The notes beneath the pieces were generated by a model. The model saw only the letters and a list, made by a program, of their open reading frames with translations, searched no databases and was not told the DNA's origin. 16,121 bases of DNA, taken from assembly GCA_050942875.1 (NCBI GenBank), contig JBMNOD010000082.1:1-16121 (forward strand), written 5' to 3'. The DNA comes from JAAZAI01 sp050942875 (GTDB lineage: Bacteria; Verrucomicrobiota; Kiritimatiellia; RFP12; UBA3636). Shown here piece by piece: positions 8,173 to 14,725 of this stretch (its first letter is position 1; each line of letters starts with the position of its first letter). The position numbers and the translations under genes are program-made.

Positions 8173-8309
8173 CAGTCGATCCAGCATCCCTGCGTAATGT
8201 TCATAACCTGTCGACAACCTGAAGATGCAATGCGCTTTACTCTCCGGCGTCGAGGTGATAGGGTTTTGACTTCAACAGTTACTTGAATACCCGGACCGGA
8301 CTCAGCAAC

Positions 8310-9743
8310 ATGCCCCTTTCACAAAACACCTTCCCAGAAGAACGCCCTGCCCTGCGGGTGCCCCCTTACAGCGCCGAAGCGGAACAAGCCGTGCTGGGCG
8401 CGATTCTCCTCGACGCGCCTCGAGCGATGGAAGTCTGCGCCGAAGCATCCATCGTCGCCGACAGCTTCTGGATTTCGGCGAACCGCACGATCTTCGAAAC
8501 AGCCTGGCGGCTCTACGGCGCCGGCAACCCAGTCGACATCGTCACCGTCGCCGAGGAGCTGCGCGGACGCGGCGAACTCGACATCGCAGGCGGCATCGCC
8601 GCCTTGGAGCGCATGGTCGAGGGAACCCCCGCCGTGGCCCATGCCGACTACTACGCGTCGATCCTGCGCGAAAAGCACCTGCTGCGGCGCGTCATCTCCG
8701 TGACCGACGAAGCCCAGGCGAAATGCTACGCACCCGATCGCAGCGTCCAGCTCATCATCAGCGAAACGGAGCAGGCCGTCCTCGCCATCTCCGACACGCA
8801 GAAGGACGCCATCCTGCCGTGGAAGGACTCCGTGCAGCACACCATGGGCAAGATCGAGGCGATCTTGCAGCGCAAGGACGGCATCAACGGCCTCCCCACA
8901 GGCTTCCGCAATCTCGACGACCGCCTCCGCGGACTGCGCAATGCCGAAATGATCGTGCTGGCGGCGCGCCCCTCCATGGGCAAGACCTCGCTGGCGATGA
9001 ACATCTGCGAGAACATCGCCCTCGGCACGAACGTCGGCGGCAAGGTCCGCGTGCGCGAACCGCTGCCGGTGGGGATTTTCTCCTGCGAAATGTCGGCCGA
9101 CGCCCTGATCTCCCGCATGATCTGCTCCCGCGCCCGCGTCTCGCTCCAGCGCGTCATGTCCGGCCTTGTGAACAAGGCCGACGCCACGCTGCAGCTCACC
9201 CGCGCCGCCTCGGATCTGATGAACGCGCCGATCTATGTGGACGACACCGGCGGACTCGACGTCATGGACTTGCGCGCGCGCGCGAGACGCATGAAGAAAA
9301 AGTACGACATCCGGCTCATCATGATCGACTACCTGCAGCTCCTCAACAGCCGCGACTACGCCAACCAGGGCCGGCAGCTCGAAACCGTGAACATCTCCGC
9401 CAACATCAAGGCCATGGCCAAGGAGCTGGACGTGCCGGTGCTCATCCTCTCGCAGCTCTCCCGCGCCCCCGAAAACCGCGACAAGGAAGGCACGCCGCGC
9501 ATCTCCGACTTGCGCGACTCCGGCGCAATCGAACAGGACGCCGACATCGTCATGCTCCTCTGGCGACCCTCCTACTACGTGAACAAGCTCAAGGACGCCT
9601 CGAACCAAATCCCCGTCGATGACATGGTCGCGAAAGTGGACATCGGCAAGAACCGCAACGGCGCCACCGGCGTGGCCGAGCTGACGTTCGAAAGCGAATT
9701 CACCCAGTTCTCCGACGCCACCAACGCGAGCGAATACGAATAG
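8310..9743 (+). CDS. dnaB: replicative DNA helicase DnaB
   Basis: DnaB is the hexameric 5'-3' helicase that unwinds the chromosome at the replication fork and recruits primase. The 477-residue product has the N-terminal primase-interacting domain (from VPPYSAEAEQAVLGAILLD) and, after a linker, the RecA-like ATPase: Walker A ARPSMGKTS at 219-227 (Lys225), Walker B LIMIDYLQLL with Asp340, and the DLRDSGAIEQDADIVMLLWR segment near the end. Length is normal and no intein is present. I chose ATG 8310 because homology starts just after it; a TTG at 8283 would add nine residues without support. The Shine-Dalgarno is weak. It stands alone between two repeat-rich spacers. Confidence 0.97.
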   Translation: MPLSQNTFPEERPALRVPPYSAEAEQAVLGAILLDAPRAMEVCAEASIVADSFWISANRTIFETAWRLYGAGNPVDIVTVAEELRGRGELDIAGGIAALERMVEGTPAVAHADYYASILREKHLLRRVISVTDEAQAKCYAPDRSVQLIISETEQAVLAISDTQKDAILPWKDSVQHTMGKIEAILQRKDGINGLPTGFRNLDDRLRGLRNAEMIVLAARPSMGKTSLAMNICENIALGTNVGGKVRVREPLPVGIFSCEMSADALISRMICSRARVSLQRVMSGLVNKADATLQLTRAASDLMNAPIYVDDTGGLDVMDLRARARRMKKKYDIRLIMIDYLQLLNSRDYANQGRQLETVNISANIKAMAKELDVPVLILSQLSRAPENRDKEGTPRISDLRDSGAIEQDADIVMLLWRPSYYVNKLKDASNQIPVDDMVAKVDIGKNRNGATGVAELTFESEFTQFSDATNASEYE

Positions 9744-9764
9744 GGCTTTTGGGGGGCCAAAAAC

Positions 9765-9792
9765 AGAGCGGAGTGAGGAGAGCGGAGTGAGG
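9765..9792. repeat. 14-bp tandem doublet
   Basis: The 14-mer AGAGCGGAGTGAGG occurs twice head to tail, immediately after dnaB. Confidence 0.7.
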
Positions 9793-9850
9793 AGTGTTGG
9801 CTGGGGACACCCCAGACCCCGTTGAAATTTGAAACTTGGCCGGAGGACAG

Positions 9851-9987
9851 CTTGGTCGAAGAGAAGCGGCCGGCGGCCAGGATGCCAAAGGCGGCTTTGT
9901 CGCGAACTTTGTCGAAAAGAAGCGGCTGGCGGCTAGCGGCCAGGGGTTGGGAAACTTTGTCGTGAAAAAGCGGCTGGCGGCTGGGGG
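9851..9987. repeat. three imperfect direct repeats
   Basis: A unit close to CTTTGTCGAAAAGAAGCGGC followed by TGGCGGC occurs at 9851-9881, 9907-9943 and 9955-9987, with unequal spacers. The middle copy carries GGCTAGCGGC, similar to the heptamer repeat at 14666-14692. Confidence 0.6.
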
Positions 9988-9990
9988 ATT

Positions 9991-10017
9991 GGATCAGCCG
10001 GATCAGTCCGATCAGAC
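9991..10017. repeat. period-9 array, 3 units of GATCAG type
   Basis: Three 9-base units (GGATCAGCC, GGATCAGTC, CGATCAGAC) follow head to tail. This is the same family as the longer array at 11932-12003. Confidence 0.7.
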
Positions 10018-10033
10018 GGTTCATGAGTTTCAG

Positions 10034-10095
10034 CGCCCGAAGTGGACGCGGCGTCCCCGCCGCGTTTCGCCGCCTACGCCCACTCGCCCGCGCCC
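10034..10095. repeat. 62-bp dispersed repeat, copy 2
   Basis: Matches 7951-8012 at 57 of 62 positions, in the same orientation. The hairpin core is identical in the two copies and the differences lie mainly in the right half. Confidence 0.75.
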
Positions 10096-10102
10096 CACCC
10101 CC

Positions 10103-10138
10103 CTAGATCATCTAGGACATCTAGATCATCTAGAAACC
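10103..10138. repeat. period-9 array, CTAGATCAT type
   Basis: Units CTAGATCAT, CTAGGACAT, CTAGATCAT and a degenerate CTAGAAACC follow one another. The period is the same as in the GATCAG arrays but the unit differs; the GATC core is shared. Confidence 0.65.
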
Positions 10139-10185
10139 CTAGCCTGCGCCCATTCGCCCTCGCCCCGGCGCGGTGCGCCTCGGAA

Positions 10186-10627
10186 GGTGGGGCGACGCCG
10201 TCCCGGCGAGCCGCCTCGTCTGCGTGGCGAATCTTCGGCGCGCCGCCCCGCCCTCCGGCCGTTCACGTACCCGTTCCCGGCGAAGCGGTACACGTTCACG
10301 AGTTGGGGGTGCGTGAATGCGGGAGTGCGGGAGTCATGTGCGAAGCGAGGTGGGGCGACGCCGTCCCGGCGAGCCGCCTCGTCTGCGTGGCGAATCTTCG
10401 GCGCACCGCCCCGCCCTCCGGCCGTTCACGTACCCGTTCCCGGCGAAGCGGTACACGTTCACGAGTTGGGGGTGCGTGAATGCGGGAGTGCGTGAGTCAT
10501 GTGCGAAGCGAGGTGGGGCGACGCCGTCCCGGCGAGCCGCCTCGTCTGCGTGGCGAATCTTCGGCGCACCGCCCCGCCCTCCGGCCGTTCACGTACCCGT
10601 TCCCGGCGAAGCGGTACACGTTCACGA
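10186..10627. repeat. 163-bp tandem repeat, 2.7 copies
   Basis: Copies start at 10186, 10349 and 10512 with an exact 163-base period. The third stops after 116 bases, where the sequence switches to CACGAAAAACGC. Copies differ at only a few positions (for example GCGCGCC against GCGCACC). Each contains a GCCGTCCCGGC hairpin and a GTTCACGTACCCGTTCCCGG stretch that resembles the adjoining hexamer array read backwards. Near-identity of the copies implies recent amplification. Confidence 0.9.
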
Positions 10628-10648
10628 AAAACGCAATCGAGGGGAATC

Positions 10649-10762
10649 GGAAACGAGTACGGGAACGAGTACGAGTACGGGAACGAGTACGAGTACGGGT
10701 ACGAGTACGGGTACGGGAACGGGAACGAGTACGTGAACGTATACGAGTACGTGTACGTGTAC
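10649..10762. repeat. hexamer array A, 19 units of G-(A/G/T)-G-(T/A)-AC
   Basis: Nineteen consecutive 6-base units, mostly GAGTAC, GGGTAC, GGGAAC and GTGTAC, run without interruption (with single GGAAAC and GTATAC units). Position 1 is always G and the last two are always AC, while positions 2-4 vary within limits. Confidence 0.85.
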
Positions 10763-10841
10763 GACACCCCGCTCCACGACGGGCGACCCCAAGCGTTACG
10801 CTGGAGCCCGCCGTCCCGGCGTGGCCGTTCGCCTCGGCGTC

Positions 10842-11570
10842 TCACGGCGCCACGAACCTTGTGCTCGCTTTCCCGCGCCTCAGCGCAATGACGAGGATTG
10901 TTCCTGCGATGATTCCCGCGGAATAGGTCATCAGTCCTTGCGGCCATGAACGAAGCGGCACGAGCAGGAAGACCAGGACGCCGACGACGTGGACAAGCAA
11001 CGTGGACAGCACGGGACGCTTGGCTTTTTTCGTGAGGCACAGGCCAAGGACGCAGCCGGCAAGCGTGCCGATGCAAACGACGTTGTCGAAATAAAGCAGG
11101 CATTGCTCGTCGGTGACGACGCTTGATCCCTGCGCGTGGATTGCCATCCAAGCAAACACAAACCATGCCGCGACACAGCCGACGATGGCGCTGGCGATGA
11201 GATTCAAAAACCACTCCACTGCCTTGAGAACGAAGAGCTTAAACGTTCGTGGCGTTTCTTTGGAACCCATGCCATTCTTGCTGTCCTTGTCTTTCCCGAG
11301 CAGCAGCTTGAGGGGCAGGAGCATCAATGCCAGCCCCAGCAGCAGTTGAAGGACGCTGCCCCAAAATTCGTATGGGGTGTCTGGGTTGTCTTGGAGTCGT
11401 TCGAACGCCTCCCATGTCATGCCACCGCCCGGTTCCCCGGGGCCCAAATTCCAGAAGAAGAACGAGCCGAAAAACATGACCGCCCCCACGAGGGTGAACA
11501 GGGCGGCCCATGTCCACCGGAGCCCCTTTAGAATGCAATTTGAGATTTCACCAGGTTTCTGTGGAATCAT
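10842..11570 (-). CDS. polytopic membrane protein of unknown function
   Basis: I do not recognise this 242-residue protein. It has about six hydrophobic segments: near residues 17-39 (TWAALFTLVGAVMFFGSFFF), then around QLLLGLALMLLPLKLLL, NLIASAIVGCVAAWFVFAW, TLAGCVLGLCL, LLVHVVGVLVFLLV and SAGIIAGTILVIAL. A charged loop (GKDKDSKNGMGSKETPR) separates the second and third. The ATG at 11570 lies four bases after the TGA of the upstream small gene, so both are very likely one operon with translational reinitiation; a TTG at 11594 would overlap that gene and is less likely. The pairing with a membrane-anchored cysteine-pair protein suggests the two act together in the inner membrane (inference). 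Confidence 0.65.
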   Translation of the reverse strand: MIPQKPGEISNCILKGLRWTWAALFTLVGAVMFFGSFFFWNLGPGEPGGGMTWEAFERLQDNPDTPYEFWGSVLQLLLGLALMLLPLKLLLGKDKDSKNGMGSKETPRTFKLFVLKAVEWFLNLIASAIVGCVAAWFVFAWMAIHAQGSSVVTDEQCLLYFDNVVCIGTLAGCVLGLCLTKKAKRPVLSTLLVHVVGVLVFLLVPLRSWPQGLMTYSAGIIAGTILVIALRRGKASTRFVAP

Positions 11571-11574
11571 TTCA

Positions 11575-11841
11575 TCAGTCCGCCCAAGCTTCAAAAACCG
11601 TCGTTTTTCCCGTTGACTTGCACCAACCGCAGGTCGCTTTGTTGTGGTGTTCAGGATAGTAGTCTTCGCGACAGTGTCCGGTCTCTTGTCGCAACACGCA
11701 GTTCCCCTTCACATTGTCATTGCTGCCATGGCAATACGGACACTCCACGGTCATGCTCAGAGCGCCGATGATGACGACCGCGACGAGAACCGCAAGAAGG
11801 CCTATGGCAACGACGAGTGGCTTTTTGCTTCGTTTATTCAT
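11575..11841 (-). CDS. small membrane-anchored protein with DnaJ-like cysteine pairs
   Basis: The 88-residue product begins with a basic stretch and one membrane helix (residues 9-28, PLVVAIGLLAVLVAVVIIG just before it ends). The rest is a small cysteine-rich domain: C34-PY-C37-HGS, C48, C57 and C71-GW-C74-KSTGK. The CxxCxGx and CxxCxSTGK pairs resemble the zinc-binding repeats of DnaJ, so it probably binds zinc; with few residues, a redox role cannot be excluded. ATG 11841 has GGAA about five bases ahead and a good promoter at 11879-11907. It is the first gene of a two-gene operon with the polytopic membrane protein. The function is unknown. Confidence 0.65.
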   Translation of the reverse strand: MNKRSKKPLVVAIGLLAVLVAVVIIGALSMTVECPYCHGSNDNVKGNCVLRQETGHCREDYYPEHHNKATCGWCKSTGKTTVFEAWAD

Positions 11842-11878
11842 CTTAATTCCACAGGAAAAACTTTACGCGAATGAAGAA

Positions 11879-11907
11879 ATCCTAGGGTTTCTTGCATTTT
11901 GAGTCAA
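11879..11907 (-). promoter_or_regulatory. sigma-70-type promoter of the two-gene membrane operon
   Basis: On the minus strand TTGACT (11907-11902) and TAGGAT (11884-11879) are spaced by 17 bases. Transcription would begin near 11872, about 30 bases before ATG 11841. Confidence 0.55.
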
Positions 11908-11931
11908 TGGATATTTTGGCAATCCAATTGG

Positions 11932-12003
11932 GATCAGTCCAATCCATCCAATCCGTCCGATCAGACCGATCCGTCCGATCCGTCCGATCAGACCGATCAG
12001 ACC
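11932..12003. repeat. period-9 array, 8 units of GATC(A/C)G(T/A)CC
   Basis: Eight 9-base units run head to tail, such as GATCAGACC and GATCCGTCC, with two AATCC variants near the left end. On the minus strand the array reads as a repeating Ile-Gly-(Leu/Arg) tripeptide, but the period does not need a coding explanation. It lies between the divergent membrane operon and ORP operon. Confidence 0.85.
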
Positions 12004-12039
12004 GATCATAGCATTACTGCAACCACGCCACCTTTCATG

Positions 12040-12063
12040 AGTAGCGAAAATGCTACTATTTTT
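12040..12063 (+). promoter_or_regulatory. dyad AGTAGC-N6-GCTACT, activator site or weak terminator
   Basis: A perfect 6-bp dyad (12040-12045 with 12052-12057) lies about 135 bases upstream of the sigma-54 promoter, a usual distance for an enhancer-binding activator site. It is followed by ATTTTT, so a weak terminator is the alternative. I favour the activator site because no + strand gene ends just before it. Confidence 0.35.
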
Positions 12064-12190
12064 CACGCTGCCCGCCAAAACCAACACCAGTCCCGCCGCC
12101 AAGCCCCAACCTTTTGGAAACACGCAAGCCACTGAAACCCAATACGTTACAAATCCAAACAGCCAAACCCACACGTCCGCCAGCACCCCC

Positions 12191-12206
12191 TTGGCACGGC
12201 ATGTGC
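12191..12206 (+). promoter_or_regulatory. sigma-54 (-24/-12) promoter of the ORP operon
   Basis: TTGGCACGGCATGTGC matches the RpoN consensus (TTGGCACG-N4-TTGC) with a single difference in the -12 element. The invariant GG (12193-12194) and GC (12205-12206) are exactly 10 bases apart. Transcription would start near 12218, leaving a leader of about 93 bases before ATG 12311. Sigma-54 control is established for the orp operons of Desulfovibrio, which supports the call. Confidence 0.75.
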
Positions 12207-12310
12207 TAACGAAATGGCGAACCCGAATCCATTTGCAGCGGAACGCTCCCCACCTGAAAGGCATCCGCTCGCGCAACCCATTTTGGACATTTAACAAGGA
12301 AAGGCCACAC

Positions 12311-14152
12311 ATGACACTGACCATCGCCAGCGGCAAGGGCGGCACCGGCAAGACCACGTTCTCCGTGAACCTGGCCTGGGCGCTGGGCTGGCGCGAACAG
12401 ACGAAGCCGGAAGCGGAACGCCGGGAAATCCGGCTTCTGGACTGCGACGTCGAAGAGCCGAACGGACACCTCTTCGTGAACCCGGCGTTCACCGACCGGG
12501 AAGGCGTCACGGTCCTCAAGCCCGTCTGGGACGCCACGGCCTGCACCGGCTGCGGGCAATGCGCCGAGGCCTGCAACTACAACGCCATCGCCGTCGTCAA
12601 CAAACAGGTGATGATCTTCAACGACCTCTGCCATTCCTGCGGCGTCTGCGCCTTTGTCTGCCCGGCCAAGGCCATCGCCGAGCAGCCGGCGAAAATCGGC
12701 ACGGTCGAGGCGGCCCCGGACCACGCGCCCTTCGCCTTCGCGCACGGCCTGCTCGACATCGGCGAGGCGCTCTCGCCCAAGGTCGTCGGCGCCGTGAAGC
12801 GCCGGATCAACCCCGAGGCCGTCAACATCATCGACGCCGCCCCGGGCACCGCCTGCTCCGTCGTGACGGCCGTGGAAGGATCCGACGCCGTCCTGCTCGT
12901 CACCGAGCCGACGCCCTTCGGCCTCAACGACCTGAAGCTCGCCGTCGGCCTCGCCCTGAAGCTGGGCGTCCCCACCGGCATCGTGGTCAACCGCTCCGAC
13001 GGCGAGGACCGCATCATCGCCGACTACGCGAAATCCATCGGCCTCCCCATCGCGGGCCGCATCCCCTTCGACCGCCGCTACGCCGAGGCCTACGCCTCCG
13101 GCACGATCCTCGCCGAGCGCTTCCCCGAGCTGCGCGACAACCTGCTCGACATCTTCGACAACCTCGCCACCGCCTGCCCGCCCGCCCCGGCCGAGGAAGA
13201 CTTCGCGCTGGAACCCGCCCCCGCCGAGCCCTTCCCGAAGGGCGCGGCCGAGCAGCACGTCGAAGTCACCGTCATCAGCGGCAAGGGCGGCACCGGCAAG
13301 ACGACCGTCGTCGCCTCCCTCGCGCAGCTCGACGGCAGCCTCGTCCTGGCGGACAACGATGTCGATGCCGCCGACTTGCATCTGCTGCTCGAACCGCGCG
13401 TCCTCGAAGGCCACGATTTCATCGGCGGCACGAAATGCACGATCCGCGGCGAAGCGTGCATCGCCTGCGGCCGCTGCGCGGACGCCTGCCACTTCGACGC
13501 GATCCGCAAGGACGGCCCCGCCAACGACCGCGGCCAGGCAACCTGTCGCATCAACCCGCTCGCCTGCGAAGGCTGCGGCCTCTGCGCGCGCGTCTGCCCC
13601 GCGCAGGCCATCGATTCCGGCCCCAACATCACCGGCCGCTGGTACCGCTCGACCACGGCCTGCGGCCCCATGCTGCACGCCAGGCTCGGCCTCGCCGAGG
13701 AAAACTCCGGCCGGCTCGTCTCGCAAGTTCGCGAGGCGGCGTCCGACGCCGCCCGCACATTCGGCTGCGACCGCATCCTTGGCGACGGCCCTCCCGGAAC
13801 GGGCTGCCCCGTCATCGCCTCGCTCTCCGGCTGCGACCTCGCGCTGATGGTGACGGAGCCGACCGTCGCCGGCGTCCACGACCTGGAGCGCGTGCTCCGG
13901 CTCGCCGCCCACTTCGGCGTGCCGACGGCGATCGTGATCAACAAGGCCGACCTCAACGCCGGGCAGGCGGCGCGCATCGAAGCGCTTGCCGAAGCGCGCG
14001 GCGCCACCATCCTCGGCCGAATCCCCTTTGATCGCGCCGTCAACGACGCGCTCGTGGCGGGCAAGACCGTCGTCGAATTCGGCGACTCGCCCGCGAAACG
14101 CGCGCTGCTCGAAATCCACCAGTCGCTGAAAGAGAAAATCCAATCGCCTTAA
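12311..14152 (+). CDS. fused double MinD/Mrp-like ATPase with inserted ferredoxin domains (ORP complex)
   Basis: This 613-residue protein is two MinD-superfamily ATPases in one chain. Each half has the deviant Walker A SGKGGTGKT (residues 7-15 and 323-331) and an inserted 2[4Fe-4S] ferredoxin: cysteines 78/81/84/88 and 107/110/113/117 in the first half, 383/386/389/393 and 419/422/425/429 in the second. A Pro/Ala/Glu-rich linker near residues 290-318 joins them. In Desulfovibrio and other anaerobes the two halves are neighbouring genes beside the orange protein; the complex has been linked to cell division and metal-cluster handling (family knowledge). Here a heterodimer is presumably built in. 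ATG 12311 has AAGGAAAGG upstream; longer upstream open frame is rejected because homology begins at MTLTIASGKGG and the sigma-54 promoter lies inside it. First gene of the operon, 23 bases before the NifX-type gene. Confidence 0.9.
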   Translation: MTLTIASGKGGTGKTTFSVNLAWALGWREQTKPEAERREIRLLDCDVEEPNGHLFVNPAFTDREGVTVLKPVWDATACTGCGQCAEACNYNAIAVVNKQVMIFNDLCHSCGVCAFVCPAKAIAEQPAKIGTVEAAPDHAPFAFAHGLLDIGEALSPKVVGAVKRRINPEAVNIIDAAPGTACSVVTAVEGSDAVLLVTEPTPFGLNDLKLAVGLALKLGVPTGIVVNRSDGEDRIIADYAKSIGLPIAGRIPFDRRYAEAYASGTILAERFPELRDNLLDIFDNLATACPPAPAEEDFALEPAPAEPFPKGAAEQHVEVTVISGKGGTGKTTVVASLAQLDGSLVLADNDVDAADLHLLLEPRVLEGHDFIGGTKCTIRGEACIACGRCADACHFDAIRKDGPANDRGQATCRINPLACEGCGLCARVCPAQAIDSGPNITGRWYRSTTACGPMLHARLGLAEENSGRLVSQVREAASDAARTFGCDRILGDGPPGTGCPVIASLSGCDLALMVTEPTVAGVHDLERVLRLAAHFGVPTAIVINKADLNAGQAARIEALAEARGATILGRIPFDRAVNDALVAGKTVVEFGDSPAKRALLEIHQSLKEKIQSP

Positions 14153-14175
14153 CCCCCAATCGCTGGAGCAGAATC

Positions 14176-14622
14176 ATGAAAACGGCAATATCCATCTTTC
14201 AAAACCGCATCGCGCCGGTCTTCGACACGGCGCAGGACATCTGCCTCGTCGAGCGCGACGACGTCGGAGCGCCGACGAAGACGTTTCGCCGGTTCGACGG
14301 CAACGACCCGCAAGGCAAAGTGGCGTGGCTCGTGGAGGCCAACGTCCAGACGCTCGTCTGCGGCGCGATCTCCCAGCCGCTCCAGCTTGCGCTCGAAACC
14401 GCCGGCATCGCGGTCGTCCCCTTCGTCTGCGGCGACCTCGACGCCATCATCGCCGCACAAGCCGACAACACGCTCGGCACCCCCGCCTTCGCCATGCCCG
14501 GCTGCTGCGGACGACGCCGCGGAGCAGGCCGCGGCTGCGGCGCCGGTCGAGGCTCGGGCCGCTGCCGACGCGCCGGCCGCGGCGGCGGCATGGGCCAAGG
14601 ACGCAGGCGAGGCGCCCGTTGA
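14176..14622 (+). CDS. NifX/ORP-type protein with Gly-Arg-rich tail
   Basis: The first about 110 residues form a NifX/NifY-type (Nitro_FeMo-Co) domain, the fold that holds a molybdenum-containing cluster in NifX and the Mo-Cu-S cluster in the orange protein. The start NRIAPVFDTAQDICLVERDD and the later VCGAISQPLQLALETAGIAVV are typical. The last 40 residues are a Gly/Arg-rich tail with four or more cysteines (from PGCCGRRRGAGRG), unlike the plain C-terminus of NifX. GGAG lies seven bases before the ATG, and the gene follows the fused ATPase by 23 bases. It probably is the cluster-carrying partner of the ATPase. The metal, if any, cannot be told from sequence. Confidence 0.85.
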   Translation: MKTAISIFQNRIAPVFDTAQDICLVERDDVGAPTKTFRRFDGNDPQGKVAWLVEANVQTLVCGAISQPLQLALETAGIAVVPFVCGDLDAIIAAQADNTLGTPAFAMPGCCGRRRGAGRGCGAGRGSGRCRRAGRGGGMGQGRRRGAR

Positions 14623-14665
14623 CTCGCAACCACTCACTTCTCACTTCTCTCTCAAGCCAACCCTG

Positions 14666-14692
14666 GCCGCTAGCCGCTAGCCGCTAGCCGCT
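14666..14692. repeat. heptamer array GCCGCTA, 3.9 copies
   Basis: GCCGCTA is repeated three times, followed by GCCGCT(G). It lies in the 103-base gap between the ORP-type gene and the DUF5320 gene. Each junction creates GCTAGC. The period is not a multiple of three, so it must be noncoding. Confidence 0.8.
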
Positions 14693-14725
14693 GGATTCAA
14701 CCAACCCAAAAAAGGAGAAAACACC

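Larger units (their letters stand above)
7823..8309. other. repeat-bearing spacer between the RM operon and dnaB
   Basis: No gene is supported here. The short open frames read as low-complexity Arg/Pro protein. The stretch holds one copy of a 62-bp dispersed repeat (7951-8012), two copies of a 20-bp palindrome (8065-8084, 8106-8125) and an AT-rich 13-bp hairpin (8141-8172). The last 130 bases should contain the dnaB promoter, but the only pair at normal spacing is poor: TTTACT (8236-8241) with a 17-base gap to TAGGGT. Confidence 0.5.
9744..10841. other. 1.1-kb repeat-rich region without convincing genes
   Basis: Open frames exist on both strands, but their products are low-complexity (Arg/Ala/Pro-rich, or alternating Tyr-Glu-Asn) and follow the repeats, so I do not call genes. 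From left to right it holds a 14-bp doublet, a three-copy imperfect repeat, two short period-9 arrays, the second 62-bp repeat, a 163-bp tandem repeat and a hexamer array. No clear U-tailed terminator follows dnaB. Confidence 0.6.

Noticed and set aside
7834..8286. + strand open frame of 150 codons between the RM operon and dnaB.
   Set aside because: It runs through the 62-bp repeat and both palindromes and gives an Arg/Pro-rich product without homology.
9836..10495. + strand open frame of 219 codons in the repeat region.
   Set aside because: The protein only mirrors the DNA repeats (Arg/Pro-rich) and has no conserved domain.
10186..10762. Considered as a CRISPR array.
   Set aside because: The 163-bp units are head to tail with no unique spacers, the hexamers are contiguous, and no cas gene is present.
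10459..11214. Minus-strand open frame with a Tyr-Thr-Ser-rich repeat segment.
   Set aside because: The repeat is hexamer array A translated, and the rest is a shadow of the membrane protein gene in another frame.
11863..12264. Minus-strand open frame of about 133 codons with two hydrophobic stretches and an Ile-Gly repeat tail.
   Set aside because: It contains the sigma-54 promoter of the opposite strand, its tail is the period-9 array, and the promoter of the next minus-strand gene lies inside its end. No homologue is recognised. It might be a decayed membrane gene, but support is too thin.
12050..12310. In-frame upstream extension of the fused ATPase from ATG 12050.
   Set aside because: The added 87 residues are low-complexity, contain the -24/-12 promoter, and precede the natural start MTLTIASGKGG, which has its own Shine-Dalgarno.
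12206..14143. Long minus-strand open frame opposite the ATPase fusion.
   Set aside because: The product is Gly/Asp/Val-rich without any recognisable fold; the sense strand has conserved motifs throughout.
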